This document shows, piece after piece, positions 12,788 through 24,883 of a stretch of DNA of 64,000 nt. Position 1 is the first letter of the stretch. Every line of letters starts with the position of its first letter. The notes under the pieces are model-generated. The model was not told the origin of the DNA. It saw only the letters and a program-made list of their open reading frames with translations, and ran no database searches. A program made the position numbers and the translations under genes. Location of the stretch: positions 40,856,792-40,920,791 of the forward strand of contig CM077821.1 in the NCBI GenBank assembly GCA_039720395.1, written 5' to 3'. Source of the DNA: Liquidambar formosana. Its lineage: Eukaryota; Streptophyta; Magnoliopsida; Saxifragales; Altingiaceae.

Positions 12788-13650
12788 CTTTTATAAGGAT
12801 GGTGATATTGCCATAGCTGAAAACTCTTCTTCCATAATAGGATTAATAGCTAAACATATAATCTATTAAATGGACTATTTTGCCCTAACAAGAGTCAAAG
12901 CCAAACTTGTCCCTTCTTCTCACTCTCATGGATTTTCTCTCTCCTCCTTTTGTTGTCTTCTCTCTCCCCTTCTGTGTTAAGGATCCGATCCAGATTCAAT
13001 TTTGGAGTCCGAGAAAATGGGAGTATTCACTTCTGCCGTTGTGGGTTTCAAATGATGGAGGGAAGAAAAAAATGAGGAAGCCATGGTCGACGAGGGAAGA
13101 GCATGACATGTACACAACGCGAAAACCGAGTAGTGGGGACTTAGCTCTGCCTGGATTTTGTTTCCATTTCTTTTGTATTGCCTTTCATGCTTTATTTTGA
13201 TGTTTTTTGGTATTGGTTTGATTTTGTTTTGTTGCCTCTAAGAGTCTAACTCCTCGGGGGAAAAAAAGGTTAAAAAAATTAAGAGTTACTCCTTTGATAG
13301 AGAATTGGAGATTGAATTTTTTGGCTATAAAAAGAAAGATTAAAAAAATGTCCACAATCTGTTGAAAGATTTAGATTGTTATTTAAACCTGTCATTTTGC
13401 ATATAAAAGTAGTGTTGATCCATCAATTTTGATGAGCACCGTCCCACCATAGATTCTCTATAAATAGATATATATAGTATTTTTCTCATAGTAACGTCTC
13501 TAATCTAAGTTGCATAAGAATAATACATTGGATGTTGTATTTCATCCTTATGAATGATGATTAAAAAGTAACTCATGTAGTACTAATGGAGTTAACTAAA
13601 ACAAAACATAAAGTAAATCGGACTTCCCACTCAATTACCTCAACACAAAA
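12788..13650. other. Gene-free spacer
   Basis: It holds a 97-codon open frame (12907-13200) with no recognisable domain and no neighbouring exon support; its serine/leucine-rich start reads like 5'-UTR-type CT-rich DNA. Nothing else was identified. Confidence 0.4.
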
Positions 13651-13898
13651 TGATTGTCTTTTTTATTTTATTTTTATTTTTTTGGCGAAGGAATGGAGTG
13701 TTCGAATTGTCAGATCCCGATTAATCTCTGCTCCCCACAAGGGGTTATCGCGCCATGAGGTCATTTAACAGTTCAAGCTAATACCTCTGACTGGTGACTG
13801 GTTAAGAAAGATTGATTAGTTTTGAACTCTAAATATTTGAGTTTACAATTCATCCTTTTGCTACTAGGCCAACTCTCGGTGATTGATTGTCTTTTTTA
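13651..13898 (-). mobile_element. tRNA-derived SINE with 15-bp target duplication
   Basis: Read on the minus strand from 13883, a tRNA-like head shows an A-box-like TGGCCTAGTAGC and a weak B-box-like GAGTTCAAAAC. The body is about 150 bp and ends in an A-rich tail (the T-rich stretch at 13666-13682 on the plus strand). The element (13666-13883, 218 bp) is flanked by perfect copies of TGATTGTCTTTTTTA at 13651-13665 and 13884-13898. This is direct evidence of target-primed insertion. Confidence 0.8.
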
Positions 13899-14039
13899 CT
13901 TGACATATGTGTTTTTTAGACTTTTTCTTCTCCTAAACTAAGGCATTTTTCAAAATTTATTTTCAAACCCAATGTTACAAACGTGCTTTCCTCTGTACAT
14001 ACGATGCGAAATATAGGCTATAAGAAGTTGTAGGTGAGT

Positions 14040-14926
14040 GTGGTTTGCCCAATTTGTGAAAAACTGAGGAATCTACTCTCCACAGGTTTCGAGATTGTAT
14101 AAGTGCTAAGGAGGTGTGGGCTGCTAGTCGGGTGGGGATGCCAAGTGAGGGGTCCACCTTTATTGATGTTCATGATTGGCTTAAGGGGTTATTTGATGCA
14201 GCTGGGCAAAATTTGGCATTGGTTATGATACTTCAATGGTCTTTATGGAATAGCCGAAATTCGGTTGTTTTTTAAGGGGTGATGAAAAGTGCACAAGATC
14301 TTGTTGACTCAGCGTGCAGGTTATTAGAGGACTTTGTAAAAGCCCAGGCAGATCCACAATCACTTGCAGCTCCTCCTATAGCTAAGTGGCAACCTCCTCC
14401 GTTGGGCTATTACAAGGTGAATATTGATAGGGCAGGTCTTTGCTGACACTAGCAGTGCTGGGCTAGGTGTGGTGGTACGGGATAATAATGGACTAATGAT
14501 AGCAGTAGCATCCAAACATATTTAAGGTGAGTTCCTAGCCTTGCATGTTGAAGCATTGGTGATGAGGTTTGCAGTGGACTTCACAAAAAATTTGGGTATG
14601 AGATATGTGCTTTTTGAAGGAGATAATGTTGAAGTGATAAATGCTATTAACTCGGCAAAGCACAATCTCTCAGATTTGGGTTTAATTTATGAAGATATAC
14701 AAGCTGAGTCAAATTTCTCTCTTCTTTCACCAGTTTTCTTGCACACCGGTTGATAGGGCAATGAGGTCTTTCATAACCTTACTAGGTATGCCAAAAATAT
14801 AACTGATATTACTGTTTGGTTGGATAAGTTTCCTGAGTGTGTTCAGGATAAAGTCCAAATTGATTTGTATCTTTTATCTCATTAATATATATATCGTCTT
14901 CCTATAAAAAAAAAAAAAAAAAAAAG
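14040..14926 (+). mobile_element. LINE 3' end with degraded RNase H domain and poly(A)
   Basis: In shifting frames it reads like the plant LINE C-terminal RNase H: PPPLGYYKVNIDRAG, then GLGVVVRDNNG, then FAVDFTKNLGMRYVLFEGD near 14570-14630, then a WLDKFPECVQ tail. Stops and frameshifts interrupt it. It ends in an A tract at about 14908-14926, marking the 3' terminus. It lies just upstream of the IPI1-like gene and is not expected to be functional. Confidence 0.75.
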
Positions 14927-15099
14927 TTGTATTAATATTTTTTTAAAAAAGGTATAAAAGCATAAAAGCAGTGTTGATAACAACACTTTTAAAAAGAGGT
15001 GTTCTTAAAAGCGCTATTATTAACAGCGCTTTCCTTATAAATTTTTAAATGAACAAAAATAAAAAAGAAAAAGAAAGAGGGAACACGTAAAGCCTAAAC

Positions 15100-18000
15100 C
15101 ATTCATAAACCCCTCTTCTCCCCCGCGATAGGGTCTCCTCACTCGTGGATTTATCCGTCTCCGCCCTCGCTGGCCTGCGCCGTCAACAGGTAACTCTCTT
15201 CTCTATCTTCTCTCTATCGTATCTATCAGTCTAGGCTTTGTCAAAGCGGTTGCCCTCTCTGTCTTGCTTTTTATGGCTCTCACCCCATCCTTCAGGTGCT
15301 ACCGTGCTACACATCATCTATGTACTCACTATTACCTTGCCTTATTATTTCTGGGTATTGCAAATTGTCTGTATTCTGTATTCTGTATCAGGGTTTTTTT
15401 TTTCTCCTTTAAATTCCGTTTTCATATCTTTTACTACATCTTTTTTTTCCTACACATGTGCAATTGTGTATGGGTGTTTGATTTATTCTGTTGATTTTTT
15501 TTCCCCAGCCATGTGCAGTTGTGTATTTCGTGTTTCTATTTTCCCCCTAAATTTGTTGAATATCCAATGGATTGCTTAAGAGGATTCGATGAAGTGCTAA
15601 TTCTCATGAATTTTTTCTTCCTTTTCTGAAATTTCAGACATATAACCTGTACAAGAGTTCCTACGACTTCAACAATAAGGTAAATTCCGTATTCATATCT
15701 TTATTTTAGGATTAAAAGGTTCAATAATTCTGTTGGTTTCATATAGCATTTCAAGAAGTTCAATTTTTTGGTCTCAAATAAAACTTACTCTTAGTTTTTA
15801 TGGAAGTCTCATTATGAATGTCAAAATTGTGATTACAAAGTATAATTCAAAGAACCAATAGAGGACTGTGAATAATTCAAACAAATGAGGGTGTGACCAT
15901 GTGATTATCAGCGATAATCTTATGCTTCATTGTCAATGGAGAAGGTTGTAGATTCAACCTGCTCGCTTTAATTTAATGGTTCACTTTTGATGCAGAGTTG
16001 ATGCTTGATCACTAGATTTTCCTTGATAAGAGAATCTTTAAACTGGAGTAAGGCTTTTTTGAGGGCTGGTTTTGCAGAGAAGCAAGCTGAGGTTGATTTC
16101 ACAAACTTGGGTACTATTTGGCTAACACTTTGAAATTACTTTTCATGGTTTTTTTGAGCAGAAACCAAAGCAAAGTTTTCTTTGATTAGCAATAAAATTG
16201 ACTTCCTGAATGCTAATTAATGGAGTGTTTAACCATATACAATACATACACAATTGCAACTCTTACCATTAATGCAATGCTCATTTTCTGTCTATGGCAG
16301 TCTCGGGTTGAGAGGATTGTTGTGGATTTTCTGGGTTCCTCCCATAATGACCTTTGTGCTCTTACTGGAATCTTTGAAATCTAATAAAATCTTCACTTTT
16401 TGGATGTGTCTGAGCAGGGGAACTTTGAATGCTACCTTTATTCTTTTTCTAAGCCTGTGTTTCTTAGTTCTTGGAATTTAATAAGTGATTGGCTAGTTTA
16501 TGATCAAATCATAAAGCTAAGAAATTGCAAGCATCATCATCATCATCATTGCCATCAAGACATCAAAAGTAATTGTTTAATTGTTTCTGAAACTAAAGTT
16601 TGGTCATTTTATCTTCCTTGTTTTATTGTAGTGAAAATGGTGCGTTCTAAGGCTCCCTCAAAGAAGCAGCAAAAGCGTGGCGTGGATTTAAAGTAATTAT
16701 ATATTTCCTTATTCTTTGGAATCTTTCACTTTTTACATGCTTATTCTTATATGATTTGATGTATTTTTGTAGAAAATAAAGCGAAAGATTGGTAGGAAGT
16801 TGCCGCCACCGAAGAATGCTACAAACACTGAAATCAAATCCAAAGGTAAAGAGTCTTTTGAGACCAATATTTTTTTTCAATTGCTGTCCAATCAATTGTG
16901 AGTTCATATACATATTTCCCTCCCATTAGGGCTTCATTTGCATCAATGGAAAGTTTCTTCTAAGTGCTTCATTGGTTTTAGCAGAGAAGTTTCCTGTGAG
17001 GAGATAAATTTAAGGTTTATATGTGTGTGTGTATATAGTTGTTAGGTAAGTATGAAAGTTGATACATTTCCCCCAAGACCCACTATAAAGTATCAATTGA
17101 GATAGGAGCCTTGAAGAAAAGAAATGTCATTTCCGAGAAGGACTTTTCAGTTCTATTTCTGTCAGAAGGTGGAGCTAAATACCGAACATTTAGGGTGCTA
17201 TGACTTAATTAATTAATTTATTTTTCATTGCAAATTGAAAAGATGTGATACTTATTATTGTTATGGTTTATGGAGCCATAAAATAGTGTGTTGTAGATGG
17301 ATCTGTTGTGTTATGAGATTACTGATTGGTATGTTCGATGTGTATTATGGGCAGCAATTATTCTTCCTGAGCAGAGTGTGGCATCAGAGAAGTCGGGATT
17401 GGCTGTGAGCAAGAAAGGTTTGACTTTGAAGGAACTTCTTCAACAAACATCTCATTACAACCCAAAAGTTCGTAGAGGTATTTCCTTCTTATTGTTATAA
17501 TGTATTGGTGTAAGAATTGCATTTTTTTGTTTTGTTTTTTGTTTTTTTTGAGATATTGAACGTATAGTTGAAATAATGTTCTATTTGGTTGTTGAGAAAA
17601 GGTGAGAATGAATGAGTAAAAAAATTAATTTTAATTTGGAAATGTGGTTAGCACAATTTTCTCTCAACTGAACCTGGTATGCATTTCACTAAGTAGAGAT
17701 GGGTTATTAAATTTTTGGAACCAAAGAAAATAAAATCTTAAGATTCATAATTTAATATATAACATTTAAATTCATAGGATTCATAATTTAGTTTTCTTTT
17801 CTTTTTCTTAGTCCTCTCCAAGGACTTAAATGTCGATATTGATGGAGATATCCTCAAAATAGATAAATATCAAAAGAAGTTTCGAGAAAATTTTGATAAC
17901 GATTTAAAAGCACACAACATCATTATTTTGCATATTCATGCGGCATGCGGGTTTCTAATATACTAAGAAACATAGACATGGACACACGACACGGTTCCAA

Positions 18001-21000
18001 CAAGGACACAAACATGCCGACACAGCAAATCCTCAAAATCTAGGATACAACATGGTAATATGACATTATTTAAATATAAAATTTTAAAATTTATTATATC
18101 ATGTAACATCACATAAATCAATCAAAATGCATTAATTGGTATTGTTTTTTTTATTTTTAAAAAAGCCTGGTTGGGTTGTTCACAAAGAAGTTATGATAAG
18201 AAGGAAAAGGAAGAATAAGAAGAAGGGGTGAAGAGAGACATGTTGTATTGGAGGTGTGTTTAAGGAGTGTCGTTTCTGACACGTGTTTGACACGACCGAG
18301 GAAGTGCCTCGTGTGTGTCACGCAAGGACGACCGTGATGGTATGGGACAGTGCGGGACGTCTCAGACCTAATCATTACTCTACACACACACACACACGTA
18401 TATTATTTCATGCACACTAGAACCGTTGATAGGAGAGATCAGTGGGTACAGATCTTTAACCTCCTTCATAAAGTGGAGGCATGATATCATGAGGCTAAGA
18501 GGATGGTGGTATGGCCATAGTGCCACACCATTTGAGTATATTTTTTCTGTATTGAAAATTTATTTTATCATTTTATTATTGTTTCATCACCATGATGCGT
18601 CCAACAGTCAAGTATAGCTCTTTGTTCATTTTGAGACTATTATGTTTTTTGTTCCTGTTTTTTCTTTTATTTTTATTTATTTATAGATTCTCACCATTAA
18701 TTAATTAAAAAGGTGTAAATTAAATTTTTTTTTTTTTTTGAAGCGACTCATCCCTCTGATGATCCTGTTTTCTCGATTTTATCTTCCTTGTAAGCTTTGT
18801 CTCTGTAGTCTGAGTGGCAATATCTAGATGTTAATACAAAGTGTTCTTTCTCTTTGAAGATGCATTGATGGGTATTAGGGATTTATTCCTTAACCATCCA
18901 GCAGAGCTGAGGTTGCACAAGTATGCTGCTATAGAGAAACTGCGTGAGCGCATCAGTGACGATGATAAAGTGGTTCGGGAAACACTATATCAACTTCTTA
19001 AGTCTGTGATTTTCCCTGGATGTAAAGAGGTAATTCTTGTTAACATCCTCATAGAGAAAAGTCATAAAACTTGTGGTTATTGGTTCTACATTCCCCTAGA
19101 AAATTGATAATGCACTCTCTAGCATTGGCACAATGGATTATGTTGTGTAGTTATACACTTATACTAATTCAGCCTCAAATCAGTTAACTGGAGTTTATTT
19201 ATTTATTGATTGTTTTTTGTTTTTGTTTTTTGGTTTGTGTTGTCAATTCAATCATATTAATTCTAGAGTATGTTTCCTTGTAAGTTGGGTTATCAGCCAT
19301 TGTGGCTTTTCTTGGACTTCAGGATGATGTGGATTCTTAGATTTGGAGATAGCAGGGCCGAGTTGTTGGCTGAGAGGCCTGTTTCTACTGGAGTTCATTA
19401 TATAGGGCACTTTAATCCTCCTCGAGTTGGTCTTGTGTGTTTGGGTTTGCACTTTTGGTGTGAGACCTTTGTTTTTCTTTTGTTTTGAGGATCTGAATTT
19501 GTTTATGTTGTTGCTTTTTGGGTTAGGAACTCCTCTTCCTTTCTTTTGTTCTTTCTTCTCTTGATTTATAATATTCTTATTTCTTATCAGATTCTTGATT
19601 TCTTCTCTCATATGGTTTACACAGCTAACCTCAAAAGCTCAAGCTATTAGAGAATGTTAGAACACCACTTAACCACAAAAGCTTAAGCTGTTAGGGAATG
19701 GGTCAACAATGTTATCAAGCCAACACTCCCCCTAATGTGCGACCCCTGATCGCATGTGGAGAGGTGAACCGATAAACAGCTGATGAAGTGATAAATGAAT
19801 CAGGGGAGGAGATGAGAAGACTTGAACCTAGTTCTTCCTGAAACGAGAGCTCTGATACCTTGTTAGAACACCACTTGACCCCAAAAGCTTAAGTTGTTAG
19901 GGAATGGGTCAACAATGTATATCAAGCTACAATAATAGAGAATAAGTGAAAATTATTGAGCTAACACTCCCCCTTATGTGCAGACCCTCCCAGTACTTGG
20001 AGAGACAAATAGATAGACAACCAATAAACGGGCTGATAAATTGATGTAGAAACAAACAGAAGTAACAAGACTTGAACCCATAACCTCTTGGAACCAGAGC
20101 TTTGATACCATGTTAAATTACCACTTTGCCCCAAAAGTATAAGCTGTTGGGAAATGTGCCAACAACGTATATTAGGCTGACACATTTATTTAAAATTATG
20201 CTGATAGAAAAACATACCCAGGAAGATTTTAGCATTTCTTTGTTGTCTTAACTCTTAACATTTCATTACTTTAATTGACAGCATCTTGTCATTCAAATTT
20301 TAGATTTGATACAGACTGGAAATTGCCATCTAGAGTTAGGCTGGGGACATAGATGATGCCTATAGTTATAGACTTAAAGCATCAGTTTGATTCTTGGATT
20401 AAGTTCTTTGGAGTTATTTTAGGAAATTGCCAAAGAAGAACATCTTTAGATTTGCTTTAGGAAAGTGCCAAAGAAGAACATCTTTTTTCATTTTTTAAAA
20501 TTAAGGACAATGTTGGTTGGTTGGATGATGAATTTGTCCCCTTAATTGCATGGATGTTGTTATTCTAAAGAGGAATTTTTTGATGCAACTAAATACTAAG
20601 AATACAAGACAGACCAGAAGGGCCAAAATACTAGTTGGAGCAGGAGTCATTGATTATATGTGAGTCATGGATATGAAAAGGAATTTCTGAATTAGAGGAA
20701 CTAGACCTTTTCTTTTCTCTTCCCCCAAATGATAAATTCGATTATAGTTAAGAATTGAGATTTATATGTCTATTAATATATCTTCTGGATATTAGAACAA
20801 TTATACGTCTTATGATCTTATCATCTCTGCGGCTTTGTATGTGTTATTTCACGAGTTCATGTTTTTAGGCATATATAGTTGATTTTGGAATTTTAATTAA
20901 ATAAGTCATCGTCGTTATTACCATCATCTTACAATCATTGTTATTACCATTAGTATTATTGTTATTATTTTTTCCATTCTTAACAATGATTTGATTGCTT

Positions 21001-24000
21001 CTCTTGTCAGGATAATCAAGGACCTTTAATTTCCTTGATGATGGCCTACGTTTTTAATGCAATGACACATTTATCAATTGAAGTTCGGTTGATGGCTTTC
21101 AAATTTTTTGACCTTGTTGTCCAGCACTATCCCCCTTCCTTTTCCTTGTATGCTGAAAAGGTATATCTTAATTTGATTGTCCTTCTAAAATATTGTATGT
21201 TTGCATTTGTTGTGTGATGTATTCATAGCTATTTGATACTTCTGCCAACCAATTTTTTTATTTAATTATTTATTTCTGTAATTTGCTATATGAGTCTATG
21301 ACAAGCTATTTGATTTTCTTTGTTATTTGTGCACTTAAATGGACCAAATGGTTGAGTTCATTTGCCTCTCATGATATTGTTGTTGTTATTGTTTTCTTTT
21401 CCCCCCTTTTCTTTTCTTTTATTGCTGCGGTGGGGATTTGGTTATGTGCATGAAGTTACGTAAGTTATGTTTCCAATAACAAAGTTCGGTATATGAAGCA
21501 ATATCAAATCCAATATTTGGGAGATGTGAGATGTGGAACTTCCCAGCATTTCTGATGTTTCAAATGATTAATTGAGGAAAGTCATGATGATTTATGGTTT
21601 AACAGAAGATATGACCTTGGCTTGAGCTAACTGTGAGATAGCAAACCATAATTTGTGTAGCCAAGCCAAATTGTTTGTGAAAGGATTAAGCTGAGTTTTA
21701 TTTGGATGATTGTGCCAAAATATCTTATATGACTCTCATTTTTGACAAAAATATGCTGCAACATTTCTCAAACCTCCCATTTTTTCTTCTTCTTATTATT
21801 TGTTATTTATCTTGTTTAATTTTTATAATTTTAATTTTAAATTGCTTTTGGTAAGCTCTGAAGTCTTCTTGTATTTGTATTATTAAACTTACGCTAATAC
21901 TAGATTACTCAGAATTATAAATCAAAATATAGTTAAGAGTTGCATCTTTCTTCTGTTTTGCTCATATTATGAAGGGGCTGGTGGTGTCTTTCTATTGACA
22001 GAATTCTTTATATGTTTGGTCTTTCCTGTATTTATGGTGGTTTAGAAGGGGGCCTTTTCATTCCAATATTGGTCAACCTCTAAAAGTCAACTGTAGAGGA
22101 AATGCGAAGGATCCATACCTATGGTATCGTGTCTGAAGTTTATAATGAGTTCCAAGGACATAGGTTGTGAAGTTTGTAAGTGTGTTTCACTTGTCATACA
22201 GAAGGTAACGCTTGGTGTTCTGTACCTTGAAGGGTTGAAGTTCATGTGAGCTATTTCATCTTTGTAAGAAATTAAAAGTTTTTTTAAAAATGACTAGTTT
22301 GGAAAACTAAAATATAGAGGGTTCAGATGTCTCTTGTTAAGTAGAAGAGGGTGGTATATAGAGCAGAGGAAGGCTAGAGCTGTTACTTCATCATTCCTGC
22401 AATTGAATAAATTCCATTATTCTTAGACGTAAGGGATATAGATGTCCATGACTTTGTCTCTGATAAACCCACATCGGAAAATCATCTATCTATGTTGGGT
22501 GTAGGCTGTTATCCATCTATCTTTATGAGGTTTAGTGGATCATTAGGACTTAGGACTTAGGAGTTTGCCTGCTGTCTTAGAAGATAAAAATGTGTTGGTG
22601 GGCAGTGGACACTTTGAACTGATTAACGAATCTCAGATCTGGCTTGAGATTGTCATAATAAATAGTTGTTGTGATGCTATTGTCTACTGATGCTGACAAA
22701 AAAATAAAAATAAAATTGTGCTACTGATCAGATGATCCACCATTTGAGCACATTTGTAGGATTTTCTTGTTCATGTGATATTTTAATATGTCCTTTTGCC
22801 AGCTTTAAATTGGTATTGGCTTAATTGTCCACTTGATGTTCTAAACTACTAAACCATAAATGTAAGGCATAGCTTGTGATGATGATATATTCCTTGGTTG
22901 ACATCTTGGGGAACCATACTGGAAAAATATGTTTATTAGAGTAGTGACCTACCCTGTCCAATCTACATGCATTTTGTATTAAAGGAACTCAATGCATGCC
23001 GGTCCATGGTGTCACATTGAAGCATTTTTGACATGTGACATACGTTAATGGAAGACTGGGACCCACCACATGAAGGGTCCCATTTAAGAATAGGAGTTTT
23101 CCAAGAAAATCACTTTGTTTCAATCATTTAAAGTTTACACCATTTAAATTTCTTATTTACTTATTTTTATATCTAAAATTCTAAAATGTCAATGGTGGAA
23201 AAGTTTTTAAAAAATATTCTGCTGGAAAATCATGAAATCAAATGGTCAAGATTGATTTGGTCGATTCTTTATGCAGTTATTCTTTTAGGTTGGACACATC
23301 ACATGATGAGTCCTGAATTCTGATCTTCAATTTAAGCAAGCCATTTTTCAAATAAGTGAATAACAGTGAAATAGAAAAAATAAAAAGAGGCTAAAATATA
23401 AAAACAATAGAGAGTGTAGTAATGTAGTATTGGTAGACTGGTTTTTAGTTGAAAGAGAGAAGCAATGGGAGGCCAAGGGTTTTAAACTAAAAATGGAGGG
23501 ATAAAATTGGAAGATCAGTTTGTAGAAATTGTTGATGAACATCACTACTATTAACTCTTTTCCTGTTTCTTGTTCTTTTTAACCTTTTACTACCTTCAAG
23601 TTTTCAGTGATTCTATGTTTTGCATCTTTTTTCTTCTTCCCTTTTTTTTGGTTTTTTTGTTTGTGCCTTTGAATGTATTTTCATTTATTATTTCATCAAA
23701 CAGATTCTCCAGAACTATGAGGATATTCTACGAAAGAACCAGTTCTACTTACAAGACAAGGGCAAGCTCAAGAATGCTCTTGCTGGATTGGTTCGCTGCT
23801 TGTCGCTGTTGCCATGTAATGAAAGAGAAGTTGACTCATGTGAAAAAGTAACTTCTGGTTATCAATTATACAAGTACATCTAGTTATTGCATTCTTTTTC
23901 ATTTTTGGGAAATCTCTGATATTCTAGTGGAAATTTGTTGTGGCCATATTTTTTCCTTTATTTTAATTCCCTTTTGTCTGTTGAAATGTATAATGAGATT

Positions 24001-24848
24001 TCTTATTGTTGTTGTTGTTATTGTTGTTGCTGCTGCTGCTGTTGCTTTTGTTGTTATTGTTATTGTTACTATTATAAGAAAATTTTACGACTGCAATCTG
24101 CATCTTACATGATACTTTCTAAGTGAAGCATCAAGAATAGTCATAATTTTTTTTTTAATAGGAAGAATATTCATAGTACACGACACATGAAACTATTTAA
24201 GGCTTAATTTGGATTTTCATTTGAGCTTTATGTAAGGGGAAACTTAGTTTCATGTAATAAGTTTCTAACTGAAAAAATAAGTCATTATTTTTTTCTTGTT
24301 TAAGCCTTTTGCCTCCATAAGCGCTTTGTGTTTTCTAATACTCTTCTAATTTTCTAGAATAATTCTGCACAAAGGATTTTGCATGCTTTTGAGCCGGATG
24401 TGCCTAAAGATCCTGCTGGTATGTAAAAGCACCTGTACACTTGCATGTATGTTTTGTTCTATGTTGTGTTCCACTGATTTTGGCTTAAGGTTTTTAGGGT
24501 CATGACATTGTTTTGATGGTTCATATTCATTGAGTTATTATAATAAATGTAGAAGCACTATTTTTTATTTTTCTGATAAGATGAGATTTACTGCTAAAAT
24601 TAGAGTTCTTAATCTTTCACTCATGACAACACTAGCGCCCATGTGATGTTTAGACATTTAAATTTACTAGGTCTTACAGATAATATTTTTCTTCTTTTTC
24701 TATTCTTTTGTTACTCTGCTTTTGAGAGTATTTCAATTGTTTTCCATGTGGCTTTGTTTGTGTAAAATCCACTGCCTGGTTTCCAGACGGAGAAACTAGA
24801 CAATTTAAAGAATTTTAGTATTTGTTTTATTTTTTACCTATTTCAAAA

Positions 24849-24883
<35 letters not shown>

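Noticed and set aside
12907..13200. 97-codon open frame as a possible small gene
   Set aside because: No recognisable domain, no exon partner, low-complexity start; flanked by transposon debris.
16694..16770. U12-type (AT-AC) intron to explain the IPI1 donor problem
   Set aside because: The 5' site does not match ATATCCTT or GTATCCTT; the acceptor TTTTGTAG is ordinary U2 type.
17940..18400. GACACG/CGTGTC-rich stretch as a regulatory array
   Set aside because: It reads like a decayed dispersed repeat (a similar CG-rich block occurs near 29970-30090) within an intron; no ordered spacing.
23997..24075. TTGTTG/CTGCTG repeat as a coding poly-Leu/Val stretch
   Set aside because: It is a trinucleotide microsatellite lying after the donor at 23847, inside an intron.
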